A stretch of 64,000 bases of DNA from Porphyra umbilicalis (lineage: Eukaryota > Rhodophyta > Bangiophyceae > Bangiales > Bangiaceae), in contig KV918880.1 of NCBI GenBank assembly GCA_002049455.2, positions 148,089 through 212,088 on the forward strand. Reading direction: 5' to 3'. Every line of letters begins with the position of its first letter. Positions within the stretch are counted from its first letter, which is position 1. The position numbers and the translations under genes were made by a program. Below are positions 31,808 through 42,686 of this stretch, piece by piece. The notes under the pieces were generated by a model that searched no databases, was not told the origin of the DNA, and saw only the letters and a list, made by a program, of their open reading frames with translations.

Positions 31808-32878
31808 ATGGCGCCGATGGCCAAGAAGGCGGCGGCGACGGCCGCCATGGCGGGCATTGTCGCCCTCTCCGTCACGCCCTCCATCTCGGGCGCGCCGACG
31901 GCGGGCGCGCCCGCTGGGGGCGCGCCCGCCACCTACCCCCGCCTGACGGCGGCGGCGCTCGCTGAGCTCGACGCGTCCCACCAGGTGGTTGTCAATAACC
32001 CCGACGATGCCTCGTCGGCCCGCTCCGACGCCGAGTCGGCCCGGTCGGAAGCCGAGTCGGAAGCCGCCTCTGACGCTGAGTCGGCGGCCTCGGAAGCGGC
32101 GTCGGACGCCGAGTCGGACGCCGAGTCGGCCGCCTCGGACGCCGAGTCGGCCGCCTCGGACGGCGTGGTCGGCGACTCCCCGATTGTCGAGGAGGAGCCC
32201 GACTGCTTCCCCGCCGCCGCCACCGCCGAGTTGGCCGACGGGCGGGTGGTGGCCATGGCCGACCTGGCCGTTGGCGACAAGGTGCGTGTCGCGGCGGGCG
32301 ACGGGCCCGCCGCCTTTTCGGCCGTCTTTCTCTTTACCCACAAGCTGCCGACACCGCCGCGGTCGTACGTGCGGCTGACCACGTCGGAGGGCGGGGCGGC
32401 GCTTACCGCCTCGGCGGGGCACTATGTGTATGCGGGCGGGCGGCTGGTGGCGGCTGCCGCCGTGGCCGTGGGGGACACGCTGCAGGTGGTGGCGCCGGGG
32501 GGCGGGTGGGCCACCGCCACGGTGACGGGCGTGCGCCGCGTCGACGCGGCGGGGCTGTACAACCCCCAGACGCTCCACGGGGATATTGTGGTGGATGGCG
32601 TGCGCGCGTCGACTTTCACGACGGCGGTCGAGCCGGCGGTGGCGTCGGCGCTGCTTGCGCCCCTGCGCGCCGTGTACCGGTCGACGGGGCGGTCGGTGGG
32701 GCTCCTCGAGGGGGGGGTGGGGTGTTTACGGCGCTCGTGCCGCGTGGCAAGGCCGTGTGTTAGGGGCGTGATGTGGGGCGGGTTTGAGGGGGGGGGGGGG
32801 GTCGGGGACGCTGCCGTGGAAGCAAACGATGGGACAGAACCAAGAGGTGGGAGAGGGGTACCACGGACGGTGGGATGA
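31808..32878 (+). CDS. Secreted Hedgehog-type Hint-domain protein
   Basis: The start at ATG 31808 gives a clear signal peptide (MAPMAKKAAATAAMAGIVAL). A Ser/Ala/Asp/Glu linker of repeating SDAESAA units follows (about residues 68-118). The Hint domain spans about 133-285: Cys133 after EEEPD, the block A/B motif LTASAGHYVYA with Thr200 and His205, and the C-terminal signature YNPQTLHGDIVVDG. Hint domains self-cleave through an N-S acyl shift at the Cys. Here it lies after a linker, as in hedgehog-related proteins that lack a signalling domain. The C-terminus is uncertain: at the G run after about 32711, one frame stops at 32761 and the printed frame runs to 32878. The 32761 version ends more plausibly. 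Confidence 0.85.
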   Translation: MAPMAKKAAATAAMAGIVALSVTPSISGAPTAGAPAGGAPATYPRLTAAALAELDASHQVVVNNPDDASSARSDAESARSEAESEAASDAESAASEAASDAESDAESAASDAESAASDGVVGDSPIVEEEPDCFPAAATAELADGRVVAMADLAVGDKVRVAAGDGPAAFSAVFLFTHKLPTPPRSYVRLTTSEGGAALTASAGHYVYAGGRLVAAAAVAVGDTLQVVAPGGGWATATVTGVRRVDAAGLYNPQTLHGDIVVDGVRASTFTTAVEPAVASALLAPLRAVYRSTGRSVGLLEGGVGCLRRSCRVARPCVRGVMWGGFEGGGGVGDAAVEANDGTEPRGGRGVPRTVG

Positions 32879-33008
32879 CCCACAGAGGGTGTTGCTTTGG
32901 TGTGCCCCTACAAGATGAACAGAAACAGGCGCGAGACTGCAAAGCTCCTACACTCGAGCACTCGGCTCCCTCAACGGATCTTCCCGGCCCACCCCTCCAC
33001 CCCCCTAG

Positions 33009-34254
33009 CTAGTAGACTTCGTTCATCTCCTCAAACCCCCCCGCCGTCTTGCCCCCATACCGTTCCATCTGCACGAGCACCACGCGCCCGACAATCGGCG
33101 CGTCGCCGCGCGTCTCGGCGCTACCGACCTCCAACCCCCCGCCCGGCGCCGCCCACACAAAAAAACCGCCCTTGACCCACCGGGTCCCACTCCGGTCCAC
33201 GGCCACGAGGCAGTCGTGGTCGCGCCCGTCCTCAAACCCGACGCCGAGGCCGCTGCCCGGCGCCCACAAGCCGACCAAATCGGGGGCGTCCCCCACGGCG
33301 TCCGTCTCCCCGCCGCCGACGGCAGCGACGGCGCCCGCCCACCCGCCGCCCGCGCCGACCGCAAACGCCCCCCGCCCGGTCGCGGCGGTGAGGCAGGGGG
33401 CGGCCGCAAAGGCCGCCGCCGACACCTCCCCGAGGCGCCCGGCAATGGCGACCACCCGGGGGGACGCGTCGGCCCGCTCCGTGGCGGCCAAGGGGAGGAA
33501 CCGCGAGCGGCTGCCGTGCACGCCGAGGCCGAGGGTGGGGGCGTAGGCCGAGGGGGGGCGGGAGACGTCAGCGTGCGGGGGGGGGGGGGGGAGGGGGGGA
33601 GGTGACGGCCGTGGCCAGCGATGCCGCCGCCACCGCCGCGATGGGGGGGGGGGGGGGGGGGGGACCCCCGCGGGCCGTGGCGGCAACGCCACGGGCGACG
33701 GCGGCGGCGGCGCACCCGCCGCGGGTGCCACCGGCGGCGGCACCGCAGCTGCGGGGGCGGGAGCGGGGGCGGGGGTAGGGGCAGCGGCGCCCCCCCCCGC
33801 CCCCCCCCCCCGCGCGACGCCGCCGCCTTGGCCGCCTTGAGCGCCGCCAGCTGCGCCATGACGCGCGCGATTTCCGCCTGCCGGTCGAGGGCGGCCACAA
33901 CGACCGCCGGGCGGCGGCGCGCCCGCGGCTGCGTGGCGCGGTGGGGGGGGGGGTGGGCGGGCGCCGCGCACGCCCGACCGCCGGCGGGCGGCCGACGGCG
34001 GGGGTGACGGGGAGGGGCGTGGCAAAGGCCATGGCGGGGGTGGGGGGGGGGGGGGGGTGGGCAGCCGGAAGAGGCGAGCAAGCAGAGGGAGGGCGGTTGG
34101 GTGGAACAGACCCGGTGGCGGGCGCGGCGGGGACGGGCGGCAGCGGTGGCGGGGGGGGGGGGGGCGGCGCGACGGGCAGAGGGGGGGGGGGGGACGGCGG
34201 CGGCGCGACGGGGAGGTCGGCGGGCCGGGCGGCGTCGGCGTCAAGAGCCACCAT
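33009..34254 (-). CDS. Pro-rich protein with conserved C-terminal domain, unrecognised
   Basis: The probable start is ATG 34254 (MVALDADAARPADLPVAPPP). Three frames each hold a protein-like part in order: the Pro-rich N-terminus, a helical segment LDRQAEIARVMAQLAALKAA, and a C-terminal domain of about 170 residues (SRSRFLPLAATERADASPRV to GGFEEMNEVY, TAG at 33009). The switches coincide with G/C runs at about 33580-33590, 33645-33662, 33790-33810, 33943-33952 and 34040-34190. The C-terminal part has repeated Gly-rich beta-like segments (VGLWAPGSGLGVGFEDGRDH, WVKGGFFVW), faintly propeller-like, but I cannot assign it. It points away from the Hint gene's end in a tail-to-tail arrangement, 130 bases apart. 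Confidence 0.55.
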
Positions 34255-34902
34255 CCGAGATCGGCTCCCCGTCGGCGCGGGACGAGTATTTCAAAGCGTC
34301 GGCCGCGTTGGAGTACCGCACTTGTACCGCACTTCTCTAAACGGGTTTGGCCACGAGTTGCGGAGGGTTCGCGTTGTTGAACAAACTGTGTTTGTGCCCC
34401 GTCCTGTACACACACCGACGGTTCAGGGATTTTATGCAATCAAGAAAATGAGACATCCCTTTGCTGACCCCTTCGTGCGCTTTTGACACGGTGCAAGCCG
34501 GTGGTGGCCACTGACGGCGGCGGTGACGGCGGCGGTGACGGCGGCGGCCGCGCGGTGACGTTGCTGGCGGATGCCCAGACGGTCGAACTGACGTCGCAAT
34601 GGACCCCAAATGCAGGGCAGCGGGAGGCCTGCACCACCGCCCGTGGCCCCGGCAGCAGTGAGGGTGAGCGACAACCTCTGTCTGGCAGAGTCCGACGACG
34701 GGGGTGGCGGTGGGGCAACCCAGGCTGCCATTTTTTTTTGCAAACAATTCAAAAGAACCCAGTCACCGTACGGGCAACGGCAGCGAAGCAAAAAGCACGA
34801 TGAAACCGACACGTTCCAACACACGACGCGCACGACACCCACCGTGCAACAAGCAGGCCTCTCTGCCCATCCCCCCTCATGACCACCACACCTCGCCACC
34901 GC
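34255..34902. other. Intergenic region, 648 bases
   Basis: Upstream of the Pro-rich gene and downstream of the cystathionine lyase gene. It contains a short GGCGGCGGTGAC triplet-type repeat at about 34514-34560. Nothing else is recognised. Confidence 0.5.
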
Positions 34903-37024
34903 TCACTCATGTGGCCGCTTGACACCCGTCACTTTGGGTGGAGCGGCAGCCGCCCCAACCGCCCCGGTAGCGGGTGCCGCGGTCGCCGGCGCCCCACCGT
35001 CAATCACCGCCTTGGCCGCGTCGAGCGCCTGGGTGATGTCCGCGACCACGTCCGCCGCGTCCTCAATCCCCACCGACAGCCGCACCATGCCATCGTCAAT
35101 CCCGAGCTCCGCCCGCACCTCGGGCGGGAGCGACGCGTGCGTCATCAGCGCCGGGTGCTCGACGAGGGACTCAACGCCGCCGAGGCTCACCGCCAGCGTC
35201 ACCACGGATAGGGCGCCGAGGAAGGCGCGGGCGGCGGGGAGCCCCCCGCGCAGCCAAAACGTCATCATGCCCCCGCCGCCCCGCATCTGCATGGTCGCCA
35301 CCGCGTGCGACGGGTGGCTGGCCAGCCCCGGGTAGAGCACCTTCCGCACGGCAGGGTGGGCTTCTACGGCGGCCGCTACGGCCGCCCCGTTGGTGCTGTG
35401 GGCGACCATGCGGAGGGCAAGCGTCTTGAGGCCGCGACTCGCGAGGAAGCAGTCAAAGGGGGACGGCGTGGCGCCCATGTTGATTTGCAAGTGCCGCAGG
35501 CGAACCGCCAGGGCGGCGTCCGACGTGACGAGGGCACCCATGACCAGGTCCGAGTGGCCTCCAATGTACTTGGAGACAGAGTGGAAGACGACGTCCGCGC
35601 CAAGCGCCAGGGGGGACTGTAGGTAGGGCGATGCAAAAGTGTTGTCGACAACCAGCAAAGCGCCGACGGCGTGGGCGGCAGCCGCCACCGCCTCGATGGA
35701 CGTAATTTTCATGGTCGGGTTGGTTGGCGTCTCGAGCCAAACCAGGCGGGTGGTCGGAAGGATGGCCGCCTCCAACGCGCCGGGGGCGGCCATGTCACAA
35801 AAGGTGAAGTTGAGGCCCATTGGGGTCGCGATACGACTGTACGTTGACGACAACAACAAAACAAGAAGAGCGGACAACAACCAGGGGGCGTACGACAGAA
35901 GAGAACTCGGTAGATATGAACGTCGCCCAGCAGTACAGCAGTCAGAACTCGGTCTCCCGTTGGGCCACCGCTAGGGTCCCCAGCAGCACGCGTGGGAGTG
36001 GGAAACAAGAGCAGCGCGACTAGGAACTAGACACGGCCAAACGCACGTAAAATATTGTTGCGTGCCCGCATAGACATCATCGATAGAGACGACATGGTCC
36101 CCGGCCTTGAGCGTATGCATCATTGTCACGGTGGCGGCTTGACCGCTGGCAAAAGCAAACCCGTCTGCAATTGGCACCACAGTGCATCCAGGAACACCCC
36201 ATCAACCCGACAGGGCTCACAACAAGCATCCACCGGCGTTGACAATAAGGAGAGCATTAACATAACGTCCCGCACTACCCAGAAGAGCTTCTTGGGAAAC
36301 AAGCACACGCACTCGCGCGCACACGCACAAGTGCATCAGGGAGTCCTCTCTACACACGCATGCAGCCGAACACGAATGCCAACACCCAAAGCACCGCGAC
36401 ACAGTCAACGTACGCTTCCCACCCTCCAGCGACGCGAGGCAGGCCTCGAAACCATCACGGTTGGGGTTGCTCAGGCGACTGTACATGTGGTCCTTCTTGA
36501 CCAGGCCGGGCATGGCAAAAGCTACGCGAACATGGCGAGGTGTCAAACGCAACCAGGGCAGAACAGCAAGCAGCGACCGAGAAGCACAAGGAACGTTCCC
36601 AAACATCGTCAGCTTCGTTCCTGGGAGCGCGTTCACCAAGTAGCTGCTTACGCCGAGTGAACAGCCCCAAGCCCTCCCATATCCACCTCACCACAGGATG
36701 CCCGGCAACTGCAAAGTCCGCCCTACCTCAACGAACGCATGCTTCACTCACCCCCACAGCTCTCTCAGCAGCCATCTTCGTGTGTTGCTTCCAGGCAGCC
36801 CCAACAGCGTACACCAACATACTCGAGCTGACTGAAATGGGCGGCACGACCGCCCCACTACCAGGGTCGGGTGGGCAGCCGACGTGAATGGCACGCGTCG
36901 CGAAGCCCAGTGTCGGCACCGCGGGGCCGACATTGGCCGCGCCGCCGGCGACCGACGCGGCGGCGGGTGCCGCAGCGAGCGTCGCCGCGGGACCACCATT
37001 GGCCGCGTCCCCATTCATCATCAT
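34903..37024 (-). CDS. CTH: Cystathionine gamma-lyase, 4 exons
   Basis: This is a PLP enzyme that cleaves cystathionine to cysteine in transsulfuration. Exons (minus): 37024-36823, 36521-36414, 36164-36047, 35836-34903, giving 453 residues. Introns of 301, 249 and 210 bases have GTATGT, GTACGT and GTGCGT donors and AG acceptors, and all phases close. Motifs: TRAIHVG near the start, YSRLSNPNRDGFE, FASGQAATV, ETPTNPT, VVDNTF (Asp207, pairs with the PLP nitrogen), SVSKYIGGHSD (PLP Lys about 232), and ATPSPFDCFLASRGLKTL, SLGGVESL near the C-terminus. Length and motifs resemble animal/fungal gamma-lyase more than plastid gamma-synthase, but a synthase role cannot be excluded. No clear organelle targeting. 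The tail KVTGVKRPHE is a lineage-specific extension. Confidence 0.95.
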
Positions 37025-38572
37025 GCGTCTCGAAGAAAAGAGAGAGGCGTAGCGGCCGTGGGTGAAGAGAGCGAGCGAGGCAAGTAGGTACAAGACCGGT
37101 AGTGAAGAGGGCGCGAGCAGGGTGGTGTGCACTCAGCAAACCACTCACCCTCATCCCCAAAGCCGTCAGCCGCGCTTCTTCATCCCCCGACCCACAGGTT
37201 CCACAGCGCTGGGAGGCGGCGCGGCTGTGCTCGCCAAGGGCGCTGCGACAGCAAAAACGCGATCGCTCCGCATACCGTAGGCTTCCACTCGCTCGTGCCT
37301 GCACGCCTCGGGGGCGCAACCGACCGGTTGCGAGCATTGCCAGTGTTGGCAATTGTTGGCGACCGCTGACAAAGGTGTAAGGCATTCTGACTTGAGCGAG
37401 GGATCAATCGGCTCTGGTCAGATGTGTTGCCCAATTGGAGCTGTCTGAACGCTCATTACGTGGAGACCCGTTTCGAATCGTCCGTCCACCAGGCTTTGCA
37501 ATGCCACGTGTAGGCGTAAAATGAACATACTTCCTGCTCATTGTGCTCTTTCTGCTCCGTACAGCCGTTCTCCTAAGAATCCCGCACTTGAACTGTTGCA
37601 AAATAGTTCCCAATCGGCCTCTGCGGGGTCGTAGAGGCCGATTTGGAACTCTGTTGCAACTGTTGGAGTGCGGGATTTTTTTGGAGAACGGCTGTACGAG
37701 CTCAGTGCGACGCCGATGGCAAAGGCGACTCATGGACACAAGGACGCTCCTTTGCCATATGCTCAGCAGACAGGACTGCCTTGCATGCTCAGCTCTTGTG
37801 CCGAATGAGAATCAGATGCTGCTAGCTCGTCTGTTTCTGTTACAGCCGGAGAGGCCACCAGACTGCAGTCTTGTCACAGCTGTGGACTGGTCAGAGAGGA
37901 AGTCACAACGTGATCTTGACACCTCGAACCAAGTAGTCTGGCCCGGCGAGTGCATGAACACAACGTCATGCTTTGTACCGTTCTGTGCGCACCGATCTGT
38001 TGGCGGATGATTCGTCAAGTGGTCAGACGCATCATTTTTCTCTCCAACAAAATGAACCACCGCACTCGCCGTAGAAGCGGCGCACATGTTGGTACTGTAC
38101 CGGCGCCGACGAAGTTGAAGCATGAAGAGATTAATCATTCAAATTTTCAAACACAGACCAGCCCTGGTTCAGTGAGTTCTGTAGTGTTTCTTAGTTAGGC
38201 TTGTCTCGTGAGGGGAAGTAAAGTCCACGTGGCGCGTGTTCATGTGGGCGTGACTGCTGACAGACCGGTCGCGTGGCCTCGTCTGCGGCCACCCTGCAAT
38301 GCCTGCACGATTGGCGTCAGGACCTGGCCTGCGACCGCCTGGCGCTCATCCTGCCCAAACAATTTCCACCAGGCGAGGAGAGGCGGTGCTGTTCGCCCTC
38401 CCTTGCTTTAAACGCTCCTTGCTCGCCACTTGCAGTGCGGGCGGGCTTCACGTCTGGTTCCCTTCAAGCGCTCCAGGTATCTTCACCTGTTGCCGTCTTC
38501 TCCCCTCGCTCGCCCACCCGCCTCTTCCCCCACTTCATCTCCACTTGGCTGTCCTTCTCCCCCCTCGCCACG
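37025..38572. other. Divergent intergenic region between CTH and the costars gene
   Basis: These 1.5 kb should hold both promoters. They contain the MITE hairpin at 37562-37694. Short ORFs here have no support. No TATA box clearly stands out. Confidence 0.5.
37562..37694. mobile_element. Mariner-type MITE, 133-bp near-perfect hairpin, TSD TA
   Basis: The element begins CAGCCGTTCTCC and ends with the inverse GGAGAACGGCTG, flanked by TA at 37560-37561 and 37695-37696. The whole element is one foldback: arms of about 60 bases (including ATCCCGCACT and CAACAGTT-like words) around a loop gcggggtcgt. TA duplication and CAG ends fit Tc1/mariner MITEs. If transcribed it would form a long hairpin that small-RNA machinery could process. 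Confidence 0.8.
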
Positions 38573-39268
38573 ATGGACGTGGACCATGAGGTCAACCTGC
38601 TGAAGGAAGAGATCGTTCGCCTTGGATCCAAGAATGATAAGGGTGTGACCAGGTATGTTTGTTTCGAGGGGGAGTGGACAAGTGAAGGTCGTTGACGGGC
38701 GCGGAGTTGCCAGCAGTGTACATTTCAGCTGGGCCACCGGTGTGGTTGGCGCCAATGGTGTGTGCGCGAGATGTTTCTGGCGCCCGTCGGCAGGAGCATG
38801 ACGCGATGTGTTGAGCGGGGAGGAGGATTGCCTGAGGGGCGACGGAAGAGTGGAGTTTGGTGTGACGACGATGGCGCTGAGAGGAAGGTGCACTATCGGA
38901 CTGTCGAGGCGGCCACTTGGCTCGCGACTGGCCTGCCGGTGTTTGTTGATGTGGACGCTGACCCTTGCCCTGTGTTATGCCTGCCTGCCGCTCTCTGTTT
39001 CGACGCGGTGTCACTCTGTCTTGCTGAGTTGTGGACTGTGTCTACAATTGCCTGTTCTCGTGCTCGTTCGTTGGCTTGCTACTTGGGGTTGTCTCCATCC
39101 CATAGCGTGCCCTTTGGGGTGCTCTTCCGCGACGAAAAGTGCGCCAATCTATTTGAGGCCCTGATGGGCACCCTCCGTGCCGCCAAGCGCCGCAAGGTCA
39201 TCGACTTTGAGGGCGAGATGCTCTTCCAGGGCGTGCACGATGACGTGCCAGTGTCGCTCGTTGGTTGA
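38573..39268 (+). CDS. ABRACL: Costars-family protein (ABRACL-like), 2 exons
   Basis: This encodes 80 residues in exons 38573-38652 and 39106-39268, with a 453-base intron (donor AG|GTATGT, acceptor ATAG). The N-terminal MDVDHEVNLLKEEI and RLGSKN, then FGVLFRDEKCANLFEAL, GTLRAAKRRK and the C-terminal FQGVHDDVPVSL follow the costars family along its whole length; animal ABRACL is 81 residues. The family is a winged-helix-like fold linked to actin regulation and cell motility. The splice joins phase 2 to phase 1 cleanly. It is a single-domain protein with no targeting signal. Confidence 0.93.
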
Positions 39269-40034
39269 GGCGGCCGCCCGTCGCCGCGTCGCGAGGCCGC
39301 CTAGCTGATGGCAATGGGAGCGCGGCTGCCTGCGTGGCAGCTTTGCTCTCTTTTTTTTGTGACCCTTCCTTCTTTTTTGCGGTGTACCAGCGAAAAAGCT
39401 GCTGCGCTTAGACGAGCACGCGACTATGTTGATGGGGTGTGTATGGACTGAGCAATGTCCGTACAGAGACGAAGGTGGCATGGTACGGATAGCTTGCAGG
39501 AACTCGTCACTGAAAGGTCAAGAGCTACCTCCTACGTGAGCTCAGTGTCAGTGCCAGTCGTGTCCCCCGAGCGCTTGACTCCTGCTTCTGTTCCGTCTGT
39601 TCCTTGACCCATTCTCCGCGCGAGAAACAGTTTGCTGTCCATTGTGTGCGGCTCCTATCAGAGCAAGTGCGATTGTCATGAAAGTCAGTTGCTGCTCCCC
39701 CGAGAAACCCACAATACTCTCATGCTTTGCGGGGAGCCGCGATATAGGTCTCGACGTCCCACGCTGTGACCTCGGTGGTGTAAGGTTCAATCTAGTTTAA
39801 CCAGTGTCAGCATCAATCGACTTGTCAGCGAGAATCTGTCGTGACGAGGAGTCGAACCGGGCGAGCGTTGCCGTTCTTCGCGCCGCGCCGACGTCGTCCC
39901 ATGTCCGACTTGTTCCAGTGCTGTTGACTCCATTGCCCCGCGATTCCTGCGCGGCGGCTGCGCTCCCCCCTTAGTGGACGGTCTCCTCCATCTGCCCGGT
40001 CTGTTCTCTTGTTGCCTTCCCTGACGCTGCTGCC
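39269..40034. other. Intergenic region upstream of the signal peptide peptidase gene
   Basis: About 770 bases with the costars 3' UTR at the left and the SPP promoter at the right. A T-run (ctctttttttt) at about 39348-39358 may belong to 3' end formation. No gene seen. Confidence 0.4.
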
Positions 40035-41330
40035 ATGGCCACGACCACGTCCAAGGCGGCGCCCGCGACGGCGGCCGCCCCGGCCGCCGCCGACGCGGCC
40101 TCGGCGGCGCCGCCAGCGCTGGCTCCCACCGCCGCAGCCGACGCGACAGCGTTGCGGAATGTGGCGCTCCTGACCGCCTGGGTTGTCTCCCCCGTGCTGC
40201 TGCCCATCCCAGTCTCGATGCAGATGTTGGTGCTGGCGGTCCTCGTCATCCACATTGCGAGCGAGCGGGCGGCGGTGTCGCTGCTCGAGCGGCAGGCCGA
40301 CACGTCCGAGAACAAAGAAGAGCGGGATGTGATCAGCGGGGCGGCTGCCTACCGTTTCCCGCTCGTCGCGTCGTGCGCGCTGCTGGGGTTGTTCCTCGCC
40401 TTCAAGTACCTGCCCGCCCCCGTGGTCGCCGTGCTCATTGGCATTTACGGCCTTTCGCTGGGCTCCCTTGCCCTGAGTAGTGTTCTGTCCCCCATCCTGG
40501 CAGCCGTGCCGGCCTGCCCCGACTGGGCACTTGCCACGCACTCCTTCTTCCGTGACTTTGTGGAGGTGTCAGCCGTGGACGTTGCCTCGCTTGTCTGCTC
40601 CATCCCCGTCGCCGTGCTTTATGCGCGCACCAAGCTGTGGCTCGCCAACAACATCCTGGCCGTTTCGCTAGCGTTGACGGCGATTGAGATGCTCGCGCTC
40701 GGCGACTTTAAATCCGGGGCGGTGCTCCTCAGCGGCCTCTTCTTCTACGACATCTTTTGGGTGTTTGGCTCCAAGCGCGTCTTTGGTGCAAACGTCATGG
40801 TGACGGTCGCCAAGAAGTTTGACGGGCCCATTAAAATCCTCTTCCCCAAGGCGCAGGGCATCCGCTGGGCGTCGGCCATGCGGGAGCTTCCCAAGCGTGA
40901 GTTTTCCATGCTCGGCCTCGGGGACATTGTCATCCCGGGGCTATTTGTTGCGCTGCTTCTGCGGTGGGATATGCGTCACACGGCGGCGGCAGCCGAGGCG
41001 GCGCGCGCAACGGCGGCCGATGGCGACGCGGACGCGCCGCCGCCGGTGCTAGTCGGTCCACGCCCGTACTACCATACGGTGCTCGCCGGTTACTTTGCCG
41101 GCTTGGTCGCCACCCTCGTCGCTCTCAACGTCTTTGACGCTGCCCAGCCGGCGCTCTTGTACATTGTGCCCGCGTGCCTACTCACATCGTTCGGGCTGGC
41201 GGTCAGCCGCGGGGAGCTTGGCGATTTGTGGGCCTACACGGAAGAGGAGGAAGAGGTCAAGGCGGACGGCACGGACGCAGCTGCCACACCGTCGACACTA
41301 GCGGCAGGGGAAAGCAAAAAGGACTTGTAA
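40035..41330 (+). CDS. HM13: Signal peptide peptidase (intramembrane aspartyl protease)
   Basis: This single exon of 431 codons starts at ATG 40035 and encodes a GxGD protease that cuts signal peptides inside the ER membrane. After an Ala-rich lumenal N-terminus come about nine hydrophobic segments. The catalytic pair is FFYDIFWVFGS (Asp239) and MLGLGDIVIPG (Asp297); the PAL motif QPALLYIVPAC lies in the last segment. The C-terminus ends ESKKDL, a KKXX-type di-lysine ER-retrieval signal. Length is close to the human enzyme (377) plus an Ala-rich extension and an Ala/Asp-rich loop (about residues 315-335). I saw no frame breaks. Confidence 0.95.
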   Translation: MATTTSKAAPATAAAPAAADAASAAPPALAPTAAADATALRNVALLTAWVVSPVLLPIPVSMQMLVLAVLVIHIASERAAVSLLERQADTSENKEERDVISGAAAYRFPLVASCALLGLFLAFKYLPAPVVAVLIGIYGLSLGSLALSSVLSPILAAVPACPDWALATHSFFRDFVEVSAVDVASLVCSIPVAVLYARTKLWLANNILAVSLALTAIEMLALGDFKSGAVLLSGLFFYDIFWVFGSKRVFGANVMVTVAKKFDGPIKILFPKAQGIRWASAMRELPKREFSMLGLGDIVIPGLFVALLLRWDMRHTAAAAEAARATAADGDADAPPPVLVGPRPYYHTVLAGYFAGLVATLVALNVFDAAQPALLYIVPACLLTSFGLAVSRGELGDLWAYTEEEEEVKADGTDAAATPSTLAAGESKKDL

Positions 41331-41579
41331 GCGCCCCGCCGGTGATAGGGAGGCGGGGTACGTCGTGGTGTTGGCGTGTAAATGTTTGAAGGACAACCGT
41401 CAACAGCCGACGCGCACCCAAGATGCCTTCGGCGCAAGAACCGTCAAACCACTGTCTCCAAACCTTATCCCCTCCACATGCAGCCCCTGCGTTGCCCTCA
41501 GTACCCGCGTGCAGCCGTCTCCACCCATCCCACCCCTTGTTCCTTCGTCCGACCCGCCATGGTTGCGCCCACGCGTCAC

Positions 41580-42686
41580 TCAGGAAGACATCATCTTTGA
41601 CGGCACGGTCGGCCAGTACTTTTGCGCAAGCGTCACCAGCCGCTTGATGGCCGTGATGTACTTGCGCGTCTCCTCATCGTTCATCACGTGCGCGACCTTG
41701 CCCTCCCCAATCTTCTCCCGCGCGGACCGCGCGTGAATGCCGACCATCGTCGCGCCCATTGGCCACGGCGCGTTGCCAATCGCCAACCGCAGGTACCGGT
41801 CGTTGGCGCGCACGTACTCGCGGGCGGCCACGTGGGCGAAAATTTCCTCGAGGGCGCGGAGGATGTCGCGGGGGAGGCTCCGCTTGCGGAGCCGCTTGAG
41901 CAGCGGCCGCAGGTGGTCCACGGTTTGCTCGCAGGTCGTGTACTCGGCACGCACCTTGTACGTGCGGCGTTCGGATTCAGGGAGGGCCCCCAGCTCCGCC
42001 GCCCACCGGTTGAGGAGCGCTTTGATGGTCGAGCGCACCCGCTCCTCCGCGATGGCATCAGGTGGGGGGGTGGGGAAGTCCGTGTCGGCTGCCGCAGCGG
42101 TGGCGGTTGCGGGGGGGGCGGTGGCGGCGGGGGCCGCGGCGACTTGCTCAGCGGCAGCTGCAGCCACCAACGTGTCAGCATCCTCAGCGGTGCAGACAAC
42201 AGCGTCGGCGGCGGCACCCGATATGGCGGCAGCCGGGCCGTCCACGTCCAACGCGGCACCGGGCACCGGGCCTTCAACGTCCGCGGAGGCAGCGGCGGCG
42301 TCGATGGCACCCGCATCAGCGCCCACACACTCTTCAGTCTCAGCTGCTCGGCTTGCATCCGCATCAGCGTCTGCACCGACAGCCGTCGCCGCGGTCATGG
42401 TGGCAGCCGCGTCGTCAACTCCGCTGGGGACGGCGGCCGCAATGGTGTCAGCCGGGTCCTCGCCTGTGGCCGCACCATCCGACGCACGTGGTCCGCCAAT
42501 GGCTGTCGCGTCAGCAGCGTTGGCCACTCCGACAGAGTCCGATCGGGGTCGCTTGGGCTCAGCCGCGGCCGCTGCAGGCGTCGCGCCGCCGGGCGCGTCA
42601 CCGTCGGAAGCTGGGAGGTCGCCACCCATGGCATCCGCATTCAACAAGGCCCCTTCGGGGGAGCGCGCGCGTTTGGCTCCTGCCAT
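41580..42686 (-). CDS. PRPF18: Pre-mRNA-splicing factor PRP18
   Basis: The start ATG at 42686 (MAGAKRARSPEG) gives 368 residues; the frame is open 33 codons upstream but without a good start. The C-terminal ~150 residues are a clear Prp18 domain: LLNRWAAELGALPESERR, LRPLLKRLRKRSLPRDIL, EYVRANDRYLRLAIGNAPWP, the conserved loop MGATMVGIHARSAREKI and RKYITAIKRL. Prp18 acts in the second step of splicing. The N-terminal ~215 residues are Ala/Asp-rich low complexity, and I do not see the usual PRP4-like (SFM) segment. That segment may be lost or too diverged. Its presence fits the introns seen in neighbouring genes. Confidence 0.94.
   Translation of the reverse strand: MAGAKRARSPEGALLNADAMGGDLPASDGDAPGGATPAAAAAEPKRPRSDSVGVANAADATAIGGPRASDGAATGEDPADTIAAAVPSGVDDAAATMTAATAVGADADADASRAAETEECVGADAGAIDAAAASADVEGPVPGAALDVDGPAAAISGAAADAVVCTAEDADTLVAAAAAEQVAAAPAATAPPATATAAAADTDFPTPPPDAIAEERVRSTIKALLNRWAAELGALPESERRTYKVRAEYTTCEQTVDHLRPLLKRLRKRSLPRDILRALEEIFAHVAAREYVRANDRYLRLAIGNAPWPMGATMVGIHARSAREKIGEGKVAHVMNDEETRKYITAIKRLVTLAQKYWPTVPSKMMSS

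Noticed and set aside
36217-36639. Separate small minus-strand ORFs around 36-37 kb as individual genes
   Set aside because: They are exons and adjoining introns of the cystathionine gamma-lyase gene, joined by GT-AG sites in correct phase.
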